Assembly (NCBI GenBank): GCA_963573385.1
Contig: CAUYLG010017914.1
Span: forward strand, 1-64,000
Length of the DNA stretch: 64,000 nt
Direction: 5' to 3'
Source of the DNA: Cacajao melanocephalus
Lineage: Eukaryota; Chordata; Mammalia; Primates; Pitheciidae
Positions 30,006 to 42,500 of the stretch are shown here, one piece after another (position 1 is the stretch's first letter; each line of letters starts with the position of its first letter). Below the pieces are notes generated by a model. It did no database searches. It saw only the letters and a list, made by a program, of their open reading frames with translations, and was not told where the DNA came from. The position numbers were made by a program, and so were the translations under genes.

Positions 30006-30073
30006 TTCATTAATAAGAACTTTCTAGAAGTTTCTTTCTAAAAAAAGCATTTGATCATCTTGAGATATTATGA

Positions 30074-30096
30074 AACACACACACACACACACACAC
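30074..30096. repeat. (AC)n microsatellite
   Basis: A run of about 11 AC units, followed by an A run that precedes the next Alu. Confidence 0.95.
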
Positions 30097-30122
30097 CCCA
30101 CCAAAAAAAAAAATTGCAAATT

Positions 30123-30425
30123 TGGGCATGGTAGCTCATGCCTGTAATCCCAATACTTTGGGAGACCAAGGCAGGCAGATCACCTGAGGCCAGGAGTTCG
30201 AGACCAGCCTGGCCAACATGGCAAAACCCCATCTCTACTGAAAATACAGAAAAATAGTGAGGCGTGGTGGCGTATGCCTGTAGTTCGAGCTACTCAGGAA
30301 GCTGAGTCAGGAGAATCACTCAAACCTGGGAGGCAGAGGTTGCAATGAGCCAAGATCACTCCATTGCACTCCATCCTGGGTGACATAGAGTGAGACTCAG
30401 TCTCAAAACAAAACAAAACAAAAAC
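30123..30425 (+). mobile_element. Alu
   Basis: GGGCATGGTAGCTCATGCCT starts the element. Both monomers are present and the tail is (AAAAC)n. It is about 15% diverged by eye, an older Alu. Confidence 0.95.
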
Positions 30426-31698
30426 ACCAATTGTAATAATTTGGGCTTTTGAGAAAAGTTCTTGGACATCCTAGGTCAAGAAAGCCAAAGTTCAAAAGTG
30501 TAAGTTTCATTCAAGAGGAAGTTAATCCAGAGGGTAATACCTGAAATACAAGTGTATTTTTTAAATCTATTATTAGTATTCTTTTCTATTCTTATTGCTT
30601 TGATAAATCCCTAATTATTTTCATGAATCACTGGAGCTATTTAGGAATGAAGAAGAACTGAACCTCAGAACAAGGACACAGATGGCAGCAGATTTCTGTA
30701 GCCTGTATAACTCTTACCTGAAGTTTTTACTATACTCAACTTCACAGAATGCCTTCTTCTCGGTGTATTTTTGTTGGTGTCTGCCTTCCCTCCTGCCCTT
30801 TCTCTCTAATTCTTATATTCAAATACCAAGGGAAGTAGCTTAAGGTTGTCTTCATTGAGAATAGAACATCTTGTATGTATAACTCTTGTTCTGTGCCACC
30901 CACAAGACTGTTAGTCAGCTTGCTACTTGGTTGCATTTTTTTCTGTTTTGCTTCAAGTATCTGTGACCAGACTTGTATAAAGTATAATAATTTGACATTA
31001 ACTTGTGTCATCTATAAGCTGTTTCAATGGGCAATATGTATATGAGAAAAAATTATGTGGTCGCCTGTTTACCTTAAACATTTAGTTTTTTGAAGAGCTT
31101 CTCAGAGTCTTTCATACGCTAATGTGCACAGTGATAAAGATGGTAAATACTGTGTAACATTTCTCAAGCTCATAAAACTTTAGGAACCTTTTTCAGTGGA
31201 TATTAGTGTTCCATGCAACCCATGTGAGAAATCCTGCATTAGATGGTTTCGACTTTAATATAAATGAGGTGAGAAAAGGAAAGCTGTCTAAAGAAAACAA
31301 GTATTTCCTAGGACAGTTTTTGTATGTCCCTGTTTTAAGAGGACATGTACTAAATATGAGGAGAGGATCATATATTTGAGGATATAATTAAAAATGTAGC
31401 ATAAAATCATCAGAATAATATTAAACCTCAAACATGCAAAGACTTGGAGGAATTCTGAAAGTGGTTTAAAAATGATTTTTTTTTACCATTGTTGTAAATG
31501 GTAAAAACATTCTCAAAATGTTAATATGACAGAAACCATATACAAATACTGCTTAATTTGATTTATTTTGTCTCAAGTTCTTAACGTGTATTTTTTAAGA
31601 AATGTTTAGTGGAAGGATCTCTGAACTCTTTGGAATTATGTGTATAATTATCTGTGTTTATCTGTCTATATATTTCTCTATGTGTAAATTTATATGAA
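30426..31698. other. Intronic sequence, nothing recognised
   Basis: No repeat or exon was recognised. Confidence 0.5.
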
Positions 31699-32136
31699 TG
31701 TATTAGTTCGCTAGGGCTGCTGTAACAAAGTAAACAAAACTGAGTAACTTGAACAGCAGAAATATATTTACTCATATTCTGGAGACTAGAATCCTGAAAT
31801 CAAGATGTTGGCAGGGTGGGTTAATTTCTTCTGAGGGCTTTGAGGGACTGATTTATTCCAGGCCTCTCTCCTTGGTTTATTATAGATGACCAGCTTCTCT
31901 CTGTTACATCACATTTTCTTCCCTCTATACCTATCTCTGTTCAAATTACCCTTTTTATAAGTGCACCAGTCATATTGGATTAGGACCTATTCTAATGACT
32001 TCATTTTAATTTTATTACCTCTATAAATACTCTATATTTAAATAAGATTGCATTCCTAGGTCCTGGGAGTTAAGACTCCAAAATATCTTTTTTTTTGGGG
32101 TGTGTTGGGGGCAAGGTGGGAATTTCACCCCTAACA
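31699..32136 (-). mobile_element. MaLR (MLT1/MST-like) solo LTR, antisense
   Basis: TGTATTAGTTCGCTAGGGCT, ATATTCTGGAGACTAG, CAAGATGTTGGCAGGG, CAGTCATATTGGATTAGGAC and the final CACCCCTAACA follow LTR order. Flanks ATGAA and ATGCA could be a decayed 5-bp duplication. Confidence 0.8.
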
Positions 32137-32399
32137 ATGCAAATAGGTCTATATTTTTCTGAAGCAAGGATACAAATCAAGATGTTGGCGGGGTTAATAT
32201 TTTCAAAAGGGACCCATGCCAAAAATGGTTCAAAACCATTGATCTAAGAGACTGATATTTAAACTAGAAAGGATAGAGTAAGGCTTGTTAAAAGGGAACT
32301 GAAGTCTCCAATAGATGAGATGATGAGATAAGAAGAAAAGAAAGTAACAGCATTCAAACAGAAAGCTAAATCACTGTCTTTCTCTGCGGTAGACTGGGG

Positions 32400-32700
32400 G
32401 TTTGTTTAGAGCTGCAGTGTTCATTCAGTAAGGTAGCCACTAGCTAATATGTCCATTGAAGATGGAAGTGTGGCTAGTCCAAATTGAGATGTGCTGTAAA
32501 TGTATACTGCACACTGGATTTTGAAAACCTGGTATGACTAAGTGTGAAAAAAGGAATGTAGTATGTCTCATTGATGAATGATTATATGTTGAAATTATAT
32601 TTTGAGTATAAATTTAGTTAAATACATATTAATATCAACATATTCTGTTTCTTTTTCCCTTTTAAGTGTGGCTAAATAGGAAATTTAATATTTTATATGA
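32400..32700. mobile_element. Dispersed DNA-transposon-like repeat
   Basis: GTAGCCACTAGCTAATATGT, GTGGCTAGTCCAAATTGAGA, TGTGCTGTAAATGTATACTG and a final AAGTGTGGCTAAATAGGAAA are the ordered blocks of a common mammalian non-autonomous DNA transposon related in motif to the one at 5655-5812. I cannot name it. Confidence 0.6.
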
Positions 32701-33013
32701 CATGTATATATTGAACACACTCATCTTGGGGTTCTGAAGTTTTATCTCATGCTGATTTTGTGGTTCTAGAATAGATTTATATTGCTTTGAAAAAGAAATC
32801 AAATTTTACTACCAAGTCTTTATGGTGCACTTCATATAAGAGGGTATTTAGGTTATGAGATCTAGGGACCCATGTATGACTAGGATTGTGGGTATAATTG
32901 TGTATTTTTACCTAAGAAAGGCAACACGTATTGTACTATTTTTTTGATTCACTGTAGTAAAACTGACTTAAGAATGTCTGGATCATTTGTCTGTTTTTCC
33001 CAGGAACGTGAAG
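32701..33013. other. Intronic sequence, nothing recognised
   Basis: No element was recognised. Confidence 0.45.
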
Positions 33014-33403
33014 CTAGACATTTTCATTGCTCCTGTTAAATAGCAATCCATGACTGATTTCAGACAAGAGGTGGTGTGAATGCAGCAACAGTTTTAAATC
33101 TGTTGAATGTCTATAATGTAATATGTAGGATTCTTGTCTTTCTGGGATTTTGACAGGAATCTCTACCACAAACAGCACATCTGGTCCCCTGAGCCAATTC
33201 ATCAGCATCGCCTGTAAGCCATATTTAAGATCAAAAGGATAGACAAGGTTACCAGCGATGAGGTTCTGGAATGTTGCCAGCCCACCAGCACTGACATGAT
33301 ACTTGCCACGACTTAACTCTGAGGGCCTGGGGATGTGTGAAGAATGAGTATCAGCAGGCTCGCTAAGCAGATTCTGAATGCGTGGAGTAGTGAAAGAGAA
33401 CAG
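33014..33403 (-). other. Unexplained 129-codon open frame, possible gene relic
   Basis: On the minus strand one frame stays open from a TAA at 33404-33406 to a TAG ending at 33014. It contains protein-like text such as RIQNLLSEPADTHSSH, SRGKYHVSAGGLATFQNL, YPFDLKYGLQAM and RGPDVLFVVEIPVKIPERQ. The composition is mixed, with Gly, Pro, Arg and Trp, unlike the Lys/Asn/Ile/Phe-rich chance frames of this AT-rich intron. The first ATG is internal, at 33206-33208. No Alu, L1 or LTR match was recognised. It could be a processed pseudogene piece, an unrecognised viral or transposon relic, or chance. No poly-T tract, splice set or promoter supports a live gene. Confidence 0.35.
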
Positions 33404-33884
33404 TTAGAAGTAGGGTGGCCAGAAGAAAAGCTCAATGTGAGACCCTTAGTGGCAAATTCAAGCCTTGTGGTAAAACTCAGTAATGCTGAGAAATAATAAA
33501 CCTAGTTAACACCCAGGATTTTTTGAGGAAAGAGGGAAAGGATATAATTTGGGGAATTACCAAAAAAAAAAAAAAAAGATCTTAGGGTACTGCTGGTCAC
33601 ATTGCTTTTTGAGCCATATTATCTTTTAACTTAAATGAATAATTTGGACAAAATCAGAAGTTGTAAATTGTTGATCCTTTCTATGAACTAAGCTACATAT
33701 TTTCTTTCTCCTTTGGTGACATCAGTGTTTTAAATAATTGATAACAAATGCATTTAAACAGGGCACTGGTTTTCTGATTTTCTGTAATCTGCAACCGTCT
33801 TTATTATCTTAGATCTGGCTCACATTGTTTATTCATATCACTTGCATGACTTATAGAAGTATTTGTGACCCTTGGAAGAAGATA

Positions 33885-34030
33885 GTGATACTGATGATAC
33901 TGACTACTGCTGCTGTGCTAGTAGTACTTCTAATTCTGCTACTAACAATTATTGTTACTACTATTCAGTAACTGCTACTTTTTCAATTACTATTATTTTT
34001 TATTATGTCTCACTACCACAACTACTACAG
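33885..34030. repeat. Degenerate ACT/AGT-type trinucleotide tract
   Basis: Irregular runs such as GATACTGATGATACTGACTA, CTGCTGCTGTGCTAGTAGTA and ACCACAACTACTACAGAC indicate a decayed triplet repeat. Confidence 0.65.
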
Positions 34031-34059
34031 ACTCATTAATTTAAAGTACTTAAATTATT

Positions 34060-34235
34060 TAAGCACTGTTTCATTTAACTTGGCAATTCTATGAGGTATA
34101 TACTATTAGTGTCATCCATTACAACTGAGGTATCAAAAGGTTACAGAACTTGCTATGAGTAAACTGACTAGTAATTTGTAGAGTTAGAGTTCTAACCCAA
34201 GCAGTCTGATTACAGAGCTCATCTGTAAGAGCCCT
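34060..34235 (-). mobile_element. MIR, antisense
   Basis: TTCATTTAACTTGGCAATTC, ACTGAGGTATCAAAAGGTTA and CTTGCTATGAGTAAACTGAC lead to a reversed MIR end. Confidence 0.6.
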
Positions 34236-34593
34236 TCTATCCTAAAGTTCTTTATATTTATTGAAATAGAACACCCTAATTTATTAAAATCCTAGAGTTG
34301 AGTGTGATTTTATATTTTAAATTCTATTATATTCAATGCCTTCATTTTAATAAAATAATTTAGAGCTCCTTAAAAGAGGTGAAATATATGATTTCTTTCT
34401 CTTCTTAATGGAATAAATTTAATTAATATCGATTATTTAATAATATTAAATGTTAATTTAGACATTAAAATAATAGGCTTAGTTTTAAATGTAAACTTAC
34501 ATACTATTAATATATTATTTAGTAGATATAAATTTAGAATCTTTTGTATATTTAAGATTGGGCTTTGTGTCAACATCGTATAGTTGGTGTTTT
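34236..34593. other. AT-rich intronic sequence, nothing recognised
   Basis: Very AT-rich; no element was recognised. Confidence 0.45.
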
Positions 34594-34891
34594 GTTTTTT
34601 TTTTTTCCGAGATGGAGTTTTGCTCTTGTTGCCCAGGCTGTAGTGCAGTATCGCGATCTCGGCTCACTGAAATCTCTGCCTCTCAGGTCAAGCAATTCTC
34701 TTGTCTCAACCTTCCCAGTAGCTGGGATTACAGGCATGCGCCACCACGCCTGACTAATTTTTTGTATTTTTAGTAGAGACGGTGTTTCTCCCTGTTGGTC
34801 AGGCTGGTCTCGAACTCCCTACCTCAGGTGATCTGCCTGCCTCGGCCTCCAAAAGTGCTGGGATTACAGGCGTGAGCCACCATGCCCAGCC
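34594..34891 (-). mobile_element. Alu, antisense
   Basis: Poly-T, then CCGAGATGGAGTTTTGCTCT, GTAGCTGGGATTACAGGC and a final GCCACCATGCCCAGCC. Confidence 0.97.
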
Positions 34892-37400
34892 ATAGTCATT
34901 TTTTGAATCTGTTAATCTTTGTCTTTTGATTGAAGTATTTATTCCATTTATAGTTCATGATGTTAATTATATATTTAGGGTGAGATTCACTAAGATTCTA
35001 TTTGTTCTTTATTGTAATCATTCCAACTTTCTCCCTTTAACTTATTTCTTGTACATTATGTTTTTGTTTTAGTGGTTACTCTACATATGGCAACATACCC
35101 TTGATTATTAGTCTAATATAAATTTTCACTTTCACATTTTTTTAAACAACACTTCGGTGCATTGTTGCATTATTGTTAGCATGTATTTAAATTTGCCTTA
35201 TAATTTTAGACCTCATAAAACATTGTTATTGTAGTTTGGATAGTCAGTATTATGTATATCTGTCCACATCTTTACCTTTTACCTTGCACATTATCCTTTT
35301 TTGTTCATATGTATTTTTATGTGGGATTGTTTTTCATCAGCCTGGAGAACATTCGTTTTCTTCTTAATTTATTCATTGACCAAATTCAGGAACACGTTGC
35401 TTAATTTTCATGCATTTGTTCAGTTTACAGAGTTTTTCTCGTTATTAATTTCTAATTTTGTTTCATCGTGGTCAAAAAATATACTTGATATGATTTTAGG
35501 TGGGTTTTTGTTTTTTGTTTTGTTTTGAGACAGGGTCTGACTTTATCACCCAGGCTTGATTGGAGTGGTGTGTTCACAGCTCACTGCAGTCTTGACTTCC
35601 CTGGCTCAAGTGATCCTCCCACCTCAGCCCCCCAAGGAGCTGGGACTACAGGTCTACCAGCACACCTGGCTAATTTTTGTATTTTTTGTAGAGATGGGAT
35701 TTTACCATGTTGCTTAGGCTGGTCTCAAACTTCTAAGTTCAAGCAATCTACCTGCCTTGGCCTTCCAAAGTGCTCAGATTACAGGTGTGAGCCACCATGC
35801 CCGGCTGATGATTTTTGTTTTGAAAAATTTTTTGAGACTTGTTTTGTGGTCTAACATGTCATCTATCCTGAAAAATATTCCATGTTCTGATAATAAGAAT
35901 TTGTATTCTGCAGCTATTGGATGAAATATTTTATAAATGTCAATTCCATTTGGCCTAGAATGTAGTTTAGCTTAGATGTTACTGTGTTTTGGTTATTGGT
36001 CTATTTTTGAAAGTGGGGTTTTGAAGTCCCCTATTATCATATTGTCATCTATCCTTTTCAGGATACAATTCTATTCCTTTCTATTCAAAGGAGTATTCAA
36101 TCTCTTTTTCAGTCTATTAATATTTGCTCTATATATTTGGGTGCTTTGGTGTTGGGTACAGATATAACAATTGTTATATCCTCTTGCTGAATTGACTTAA
36201 TCATTATTTACCTTCATTGTTTACTTTTAATCATTATTTACCTTCATTGTTGGTTTTTGTAGTTTTTTTTTTAACCTAAAATCTATTTTATCTGATATGA
36301 GTATAGCTATTTTGCTCCTGTTTTTGAATGGAATGTCTTTTTTTCATCTATCTACTTTCAATCTGTGTAACCTTACAGATGAAGTGAGTCTATTATAGGT
36401 AGCATATACTTGGGTCTTGTTTGTTTGTTTTTTAAATTCCATTTAGCTATTCTATGTCTTTTAATTGGGGAATTTAATCCATTTACATTGTAGATTATTA
36501 TTGATAGTTATAAAGTTATTTCTACAATTTTGTTCATTGTTTTCTAGTTTTTTTGTGGATGATTTGTTCTATTCTTCCTTTATGCTTTGATAGCTTTTAT
36601 AGTAGAATGCTTTTGTTCTTTTCTGTTTCTCCTTTGTACATTTATTATAACTTTTTGCTTTGTGATTACTCTGAGATTTACATAAAACATCTTATACTTC
36701 TAACAGTTTACTTTAAGCTGATAGCAGCTTAATTTTGATTACATACACAAAGTACACATTGCTCTCCCTCTTTATATGTTTTATGTTTTTGATGTCACAC
36801 TTTATATGTTTTTATAATATGCATCCCTCAGAAAATCACTGTAGCTTTAGTTGTTTTTAATAGTTTTGGCTTTTAACCTTTATACTGGAGATATAATTGA
36901 TTAATCCACCAGCACTATAGTATTAGAGTGTTTTGGATTTGTCAATGTACTTACTTTTACCAGTGAATTTTCAACTTTCGTATGTTTTTAAGTTACTAAT
37001 TTGTATCCTCTTTCTTAAGCTTAAAGAACTTCTTTAGCCTTTTTTTGTAATGCTAGTCCAGTAATGATAAACTCTCTCAGCTTTTGTTTGTCTGAGAAAG
37101 TTTTTATCACCTCTTCATTGTTGAATTCCTCTGTTGAATTATTCAGTTCAGATGTAGCACTCTTCAGATCTATGATTTACATTTGGCATTTAAAAAAAAA
37201 AAACTTTTTCTCTTCATTGAAGTCCTCAGCTTGTTCTTACATTACTATTTTGGTTTCTGTGAGCATCTCACAACCATTGTTTTGAATTTCCTGTTGGATA
37301 AATCACAAAACACTACTTTATTTCATATAAGTCTACTTTCCGGAGATTTATCCTGTTCTTTTGCTTGGGATATATTCTCTTGTTTCTTCGTTCTCCTGGA
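34892..37400 (-). mobile_element. Ancient L1 (L1M/HAL1-like), antisense
   Basis: The + strand shows reversed L1M inter-ORF and ORF1-end sequence: TTATCTGATATGAGTATAGC, GAAGTGAGTCTATTATAGGT, TTTAATCCATTTACATTGTA, ACATAAAACATCTTATACTT and CTCTCAGCTTTTGTTTGTCT. An Alu is inserted at 35503-35806. It appears to continue at 39235-39500 beyond a foreign or rearranged block. Confidence 0.7.
35503..35806 (-). mobile_element. Alu, antisense, inside L1M
   Basis: Poly-T/G, then GAGACAGGGTCTGACTTTAT, and it ends GTGAGCCACCATGCCCGGC. Confidence 0.95.
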
Positions 37401-37679
37401 ATATATGTGTTGATTTCTGCACATTCAATAAGACAACTACCTCTCTACTTCTTGTTAGACTAGTCTTGTATATAAGAATGTTTTCATGAACCCACTTGGC
37501 CAGAGATTTTAAGGTTCCTCTCAAGTCTTTGTGTTTGTCCTGACTATTATTGCTGTTTTTGGTGAGCCCCTGAGGCATAATATGTGCCTTGCCTGGTCAG
37601 CACCTGGAGACCAATATAATAGGAGCCAGACTCTTAAGATGTAGCTGAAATGGTTAGGGTGTTGAATGCATGTCCAGTT

Positions 37680-38990
37680 CTTTTTATCTTCATGATGCGT
37701 CTGGGTATGGGCATTTATTTTTCACTTTTTCTGTACTGATACAGGGAGAGGAACTATGGAAAATGCCTTTTCTCATGTTCATGCTGTACCTTTTGATCCT
37801 AAAGGGATAGCTGCTGGAAGTGGGCTTGTTATATCTCCACCTGCTTGTTTTCTGTGTTCTCTGGTTACTCAGGATCACAAAGCCCCCTTGACATTCAGAG
37901 CTAAGTTGTTAAGGAGATAGTCCCTTAGGTAGGAGCTATAGAGGTTGTGGAGCTTGGTGGATGGCCAAATTTCTTCCAGAAAAAAAAAAATGGATAGGCC
38001 TGGATTTATCTCTGGAGTGAGCTGGGGGAATGTTGCATGAAGTGCTGAAGTCTGGTTTCAGCTTCCAAAGGGCAATTATTGTTTGCCCTGTTAATTCCCT
38101 AGTGCAAGTTCATTGGAAACCAGGTTATCACTTAGCCACTGGAGATGTGTGTCCTAAGCCTCTTCTGAAGAGATAGTGAGAGCTGCATTTTCCTGCCCCT
38201 TTTCTGCACTGCTCTGAGTGAGTGTAGGCCGTGGAAATGTTTAAAAGCCTGTTAAAAATCATCTATTTTTTCTTGGTCAAGGGAGACTCTTATATGCTTT
38301 CTGTTCTCAGAGATAGTAAGTTTAGGATGGAGTCCTTCTGCAGATAGCTCTACAAACTGGGGCTTTTAATGTGTGTCCTAAACCTCTTCTGGGGATAAGC
38401 AGGGATCTGCATTTTTTTAAGGCTCTTCTTCACACCACTCCAGAGGGATGACATCCCTGGAAGTGCTTGTGTGCCCACTTAAAAATGCTTCTTTTTACTG
38501 TATATAGACAGATATTTGTGCCAGTCCTCTCTGCTTTTGGAGCTAGGAGATTTAGGGTGCAGTTCCTTAGGTGGATGTTGTAAGACCTGCTTGTTGTAAG
38601 GTGCTTGGTGTGAGTGCAGACACTTCCTAGGCTGGCAGCAGTTTATTAATTGACTTTCCCATTAACTCACTGATGTTAAGTTAGTCAGAAAGCAGGTTAG
38701 TAGGTAGACCCTGAAGTTGTGTTTCATAAACCCCTCTGGGGCTGGAGGGAGGGTGGAAGGAGAGCATTACACTTTTCTTTTTAAGTCCTTTTTCTGTACT
38801 GCCCCATGGGATTTCAAGTCCCTGGAAGTGCTTGGGTATCCAAATAAAGCTACAGCTTTTCCCATTACATATAGGTGTCTTTCTAGATACATAGGTCTAC
38901 TCCCCTCTCCTCTCATAGTTGGTGAATTTAAAGTCAAACTGTGGAGAAATTTAGGATTAGGGCCCTCTATATGGGATCCGGATTCTCCTC
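37680..38990. repeat. Degenerate tandem-repeat island inside antisense L1M
   Basis: At least three imperfect units are visible. The block GTGTGTCCTAAGCCTCTTCTG near 38146 recurs as GTGTGTCCTAAACCTCTTCTG near 38372 and as GTGTTTCATAAACCCCTCTGG near 38717. Each is followed by an AG-rich stretch, a GCATTT/GCATTA block, a CTGCACTGCTC/CACACCACTCC/CTGTACTGCCCC block, and then a GTCCTTCTGCAG or GTTCCTTAGG-like end. The phrase CCCTGGAAGTGCTTG occurs in the second and third units. Spacings of about 225 and 345 bp imply deletions from a longer unit. The region is clearly more GC-rich than its surroundings. It may be an L1M 5' UTR with internal repeats or an unrelated insertion. Confidence 0.75.
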
Positions 38991-39234
38991 TCTAAAAGGA
39001 GAACTGGATGTTGGGGATTTCTTTCCCAGTTTTACGGTACACTGCCTGGGATGGGATCTGTGTCTGAGTGTATCTCAGCTTTTTCTATTCTTTAAATGTG
39101 GTTGTTTTCTCAGTTGCTCAGTAGGCTGAAAGTCTTGCAGTTGGTCTCTGACTTCCTTTCAGAGGCAACTGATCTGTGGATAGATATTTATTTGGCACAT
39201 CATCAATCAGGAGCTTTCTATTCCACCATGTTCC

Positions 39235-39500
39235 TGACGTTACTCTGGCTTGGTGTCTTTTCTCAGCTTTAGAAAAGTATTGGTCAGTATTTTTTCAAAT
39301 ATTGATTCTATCCTGTTCTTTGTCTTTTCCTTTTCTGGGAATTTAATTACATGTATATTAGACTTTTCCCTATGTTAGAGTTTTTCACTTTTCCCTGTAT
39401 TAGAGTTTTTCTCATGTTCTTTTGCATAATTTCAATTATCCTTTAGCTCTCTGTGCTTTAGCCTAAATATTTTCTGGTGAGGTACTTTATTAAAATTCTT
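39235..39500 (-). mobile_element. L1M ORF1 region, antisense (resumption)
   Basis: GTCAGTATTTTTTCAAATAT, CCTTTTCTGGGAATTTAATT, ACATGTATATTAGAC and TCTCATGTTCTTTTGCATAA follow the reversed L1M ORF1 coiled-coil segment. Confidence 0.55.
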
Positions 39501-42500
39501 AGTTTTTGTTCTTTACCCATTTTCCTTTTATATTGTAAGTCAGTTAGGGATGTATTTTTATCTACTGTGTAAATATGTTTCTCTCTACTCCGTTGTCAGC
39601 TACTTGAAGGTAGTATTCCCTCACTACACCTAGTTCATTCAGTGTCTTGAAAGTAATAGGAATGCAGTCATTTTTTAAATTACTTAAATTAGTGAATACA
39701 ATTTATATCTATGCCCCATATTGTTTACTGATAGAAGGTTATGTAATATACCTTGAAAGTACATTACTGCATTGGTTATACATTTTGGCATATACAAAAG
39801 TACACAAACTAGTGTTGAGCATGTTTTAGTCATATACTAAATAGGACTGTAATAAACTATTGATATCATTAGGAACTAGTTGTCTGAAATTATCTACATG
39901 ATTTTTACTGGTTAACACTCTGCTTCATGAAATCCATTTTCAAGATTGTTGTTTAAAGGTAGTTGTTAGCTTGTTTTCAAGTTGGCGTTATTTCAGCTGC
40001 AAGTAACTAAGACTCGATTATAGGTAAAATAAAGATTTTATTATCTCACATAACAAGTTTGTAACATAAAGGATTTCTATAGTTGGAAATTCATTATCTC
40101 TATAATGTCATCGTGCACTCAGGTTCTTTTTCTATTCTGTTCTACTCAGGCTTTTTCTCTTATGAGAAAAAAAATGCAACACTGCAGACATTCTTCAGGC
40201 ATCATATTCATCATAGGTTTATACAGATTTCGTCTCAGGGATTCCTAAAGAATTATCACAAACCCTTTCCTAAAACCGTCATGTGTAGAGAGGATAGCAT
40301 ACTTTCAGTGACTTCAGACTAATGAAGGTGTCCTTTCTGGGACTTACCTGTGAAGAATGAACAAAAATGGTTTTCTTTAATCAACAAAGAACAGGAGGAG
40401 GAATATCATCTGGCTAGACTTGGAAAACAGTAAAACCAAGAGTAATTCCCTGAAAAAGTTTTATTTTCTGTACCAGTATCATGCTTGGAAAATTGTTGAT
40501 TAACCAAATAATTTCTTAGGAAAGAAACTAGGTATCTATGTTTTAAAACTGTGCATTTCCTTTATTTATTAAAATGTTCTTTATATAGTTTTCAACCTGT
40601 GACAATATAAATAACATATAGCAATCTTTACGAAAAAGTAAATTCATTTGTTCCTAACTTTTAATGTATGTGGTAGACTAAACTTTTATTTCAAATTGAA
40701 TTTTCACATTGTGAAACTACATTTATATAAGGCATCTAGATTATGAATTTCTTGCAGCAAAAACCATGTATTCTTGTCTCTCCAGAGTTTCTTTCTAGGG
40801 CCCCACTTGTGTAAATGTTTTAATGAGGTAGATTTAGATCTCTAAGCCAACACTTGAAAGAGAAGGAATATTTTCAAGAATTACTGTTGTAAGTTCAGTA
40901 CTGCTCAGTTGATGAAAAATTTGAGTTCACACGTAAGATTTTAAAAGTTAGCCGATAATTAATGAGTATCCATTTACAATGGGCATTCAGGTTTCAAAAC
41001 ATTATTTTGAAGACTGTTTGTTGTGTTTCTTTATTTGCACTTAAACGAAAATAGCATCTGATAGATACATGCAACATGTAAACCTTGGTGGTAAATTTTA
41101 TTCACTAAGAAAAGAATTATTCCATTATATTCTAAACTGAGTTGGAGTGTACTGGATGCTGATTTCAAGTACAAGCTTGCTTCACCAGTTTTGGCAACAT
41201 TTTCATTCATAAGGCCCTTAGTGTTATCCTGCTTTCTCTTTTATTTTAAACATTGGACTGTCTCCTTTTTCAATTAAGAAGTAATCAGAGGTGATGTTCC
41301 TTACAATCCCTGTATCTGCAATATAGAATATCTGTGTGTCACTAATGGCCAAATATTGGCAATATCATGTGTTTCAACCTAATATTTATAGTTACTGTGG
41401 TAGAGAAAAACAGGACCCAGTTCCATTTGGAGACTTGCTGAATGCAAGTTGGCCTCATAACTAACTCCCACCAGAAGATAATTAAAATGAACAGAAACAA
41501 CTCTAGCATTTGAACATGATAGACTTTCCACTTCTCTTGATATAAAGTTCCGCTACTTGTTATTGGAGGTTGTTTTGCTGTATTGGCAAGGAACTCGAAA
41601 TGGTTTGCAATATGAAAAAAAAATTATTGTGTGAGCTGGACTTGAGTTTTAGGGCATTGATGTATGCCCATCTCAGACATTGTGATGGCATATATTATGA
41701 TGACCACAAGGTACATTAACCAAGATGATGCAAGTCAACCTAAACTCTTTCCTCAATATGTCACCTTGGCAATCCCAAGATTATTAAAATTTCTGTGGCC
41801 AGTAACAGTGACAGCAGTGATGGAGGATCAGGGATGGTATCTAGTATTGTTAAGTCAAAGACCAATGATGGATTCTGAAGAAGATGCTATCTACCCTGCT
41901 CTGAATGCATTTCCAGTGGTTCTTATTTTTCGGGAAAAAAAAGGTTAAAATTGGATAGAAATAGGAAGATAAATTTGAACTAGAGAAATAATCTCGAGAA
42001 ATTATGCTCATTCCACTAAAACTTTATTCCAGGAAACAAAAATGTTTAAAATTTTTGTTTTGTTTTGTTTTGTTTTGCTAATGATGACCAAATACATTTG
42101 AAAAACACTGAGTTAATAAAAATTAAACAGGTTCATTATAAACTGTTCAGTCTTTAATATGGTAGTTAATATGCAGTTTTAGTCTCATTAAATACTGCAT
42201 GCACCATTTTCCATAGTTGAATGTTTGCATTATTAGAAAGTTAATTTATTTTCAACAGATCGTGAGATTATTGAAAATTAAAATACAAAACAATATTTGA
42301 TATATTTTACTTTTTAATTTGTGCTTCTATACTAAAATTAATTTTGTTGATATTAAATTGCATCTTTAATAAACAGTGTCTACTGAAATAGAGGCCCCTT
42401 TCCATTGCTCTGTGCATTTATCTTTTATGTCTTTTTTGGCTTTTCTTTTATTGGTTATTCTCTTCCATAATAACATTTGCAGCACATTTGATTTGGAAGT

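Larger units (their letters stand above)
26790..30020 (+). mobile_element. Ancient L1 (L1M) remains, sense, internally deleted
   Basis: 27880-29060 follows the L1M ORF1 region: GAACTTGAAGACAGATCAAC, TCCTCAAAGACCTGTGGGAC, GTATCCAGCAAAGTATTTTT, then CTTCAGGGTGAAAGGAAACA. 29285-30020 follows the end of ORF2 and the 3' UTR: CTGGACCCAGATGACTCCAT, TCTAGCAATTCTACTTCTAG, GTATGATCCCATTTATATG and the terminal GGGTGAATTTTAT. Most of ORF2 is missing between them. 26790-27800 is probably the upstream part but is less certain. An Alu (28365-28650) interrupts it. Confidence 0.65.

Noticed and set aside
41664..41948. 94-codon open frame with mixed composition
   Set aside because: No family recognised, other frames of the same strand also show protein-like scraps, and no splice or poly-A context; kept only as a note in the intron entry.
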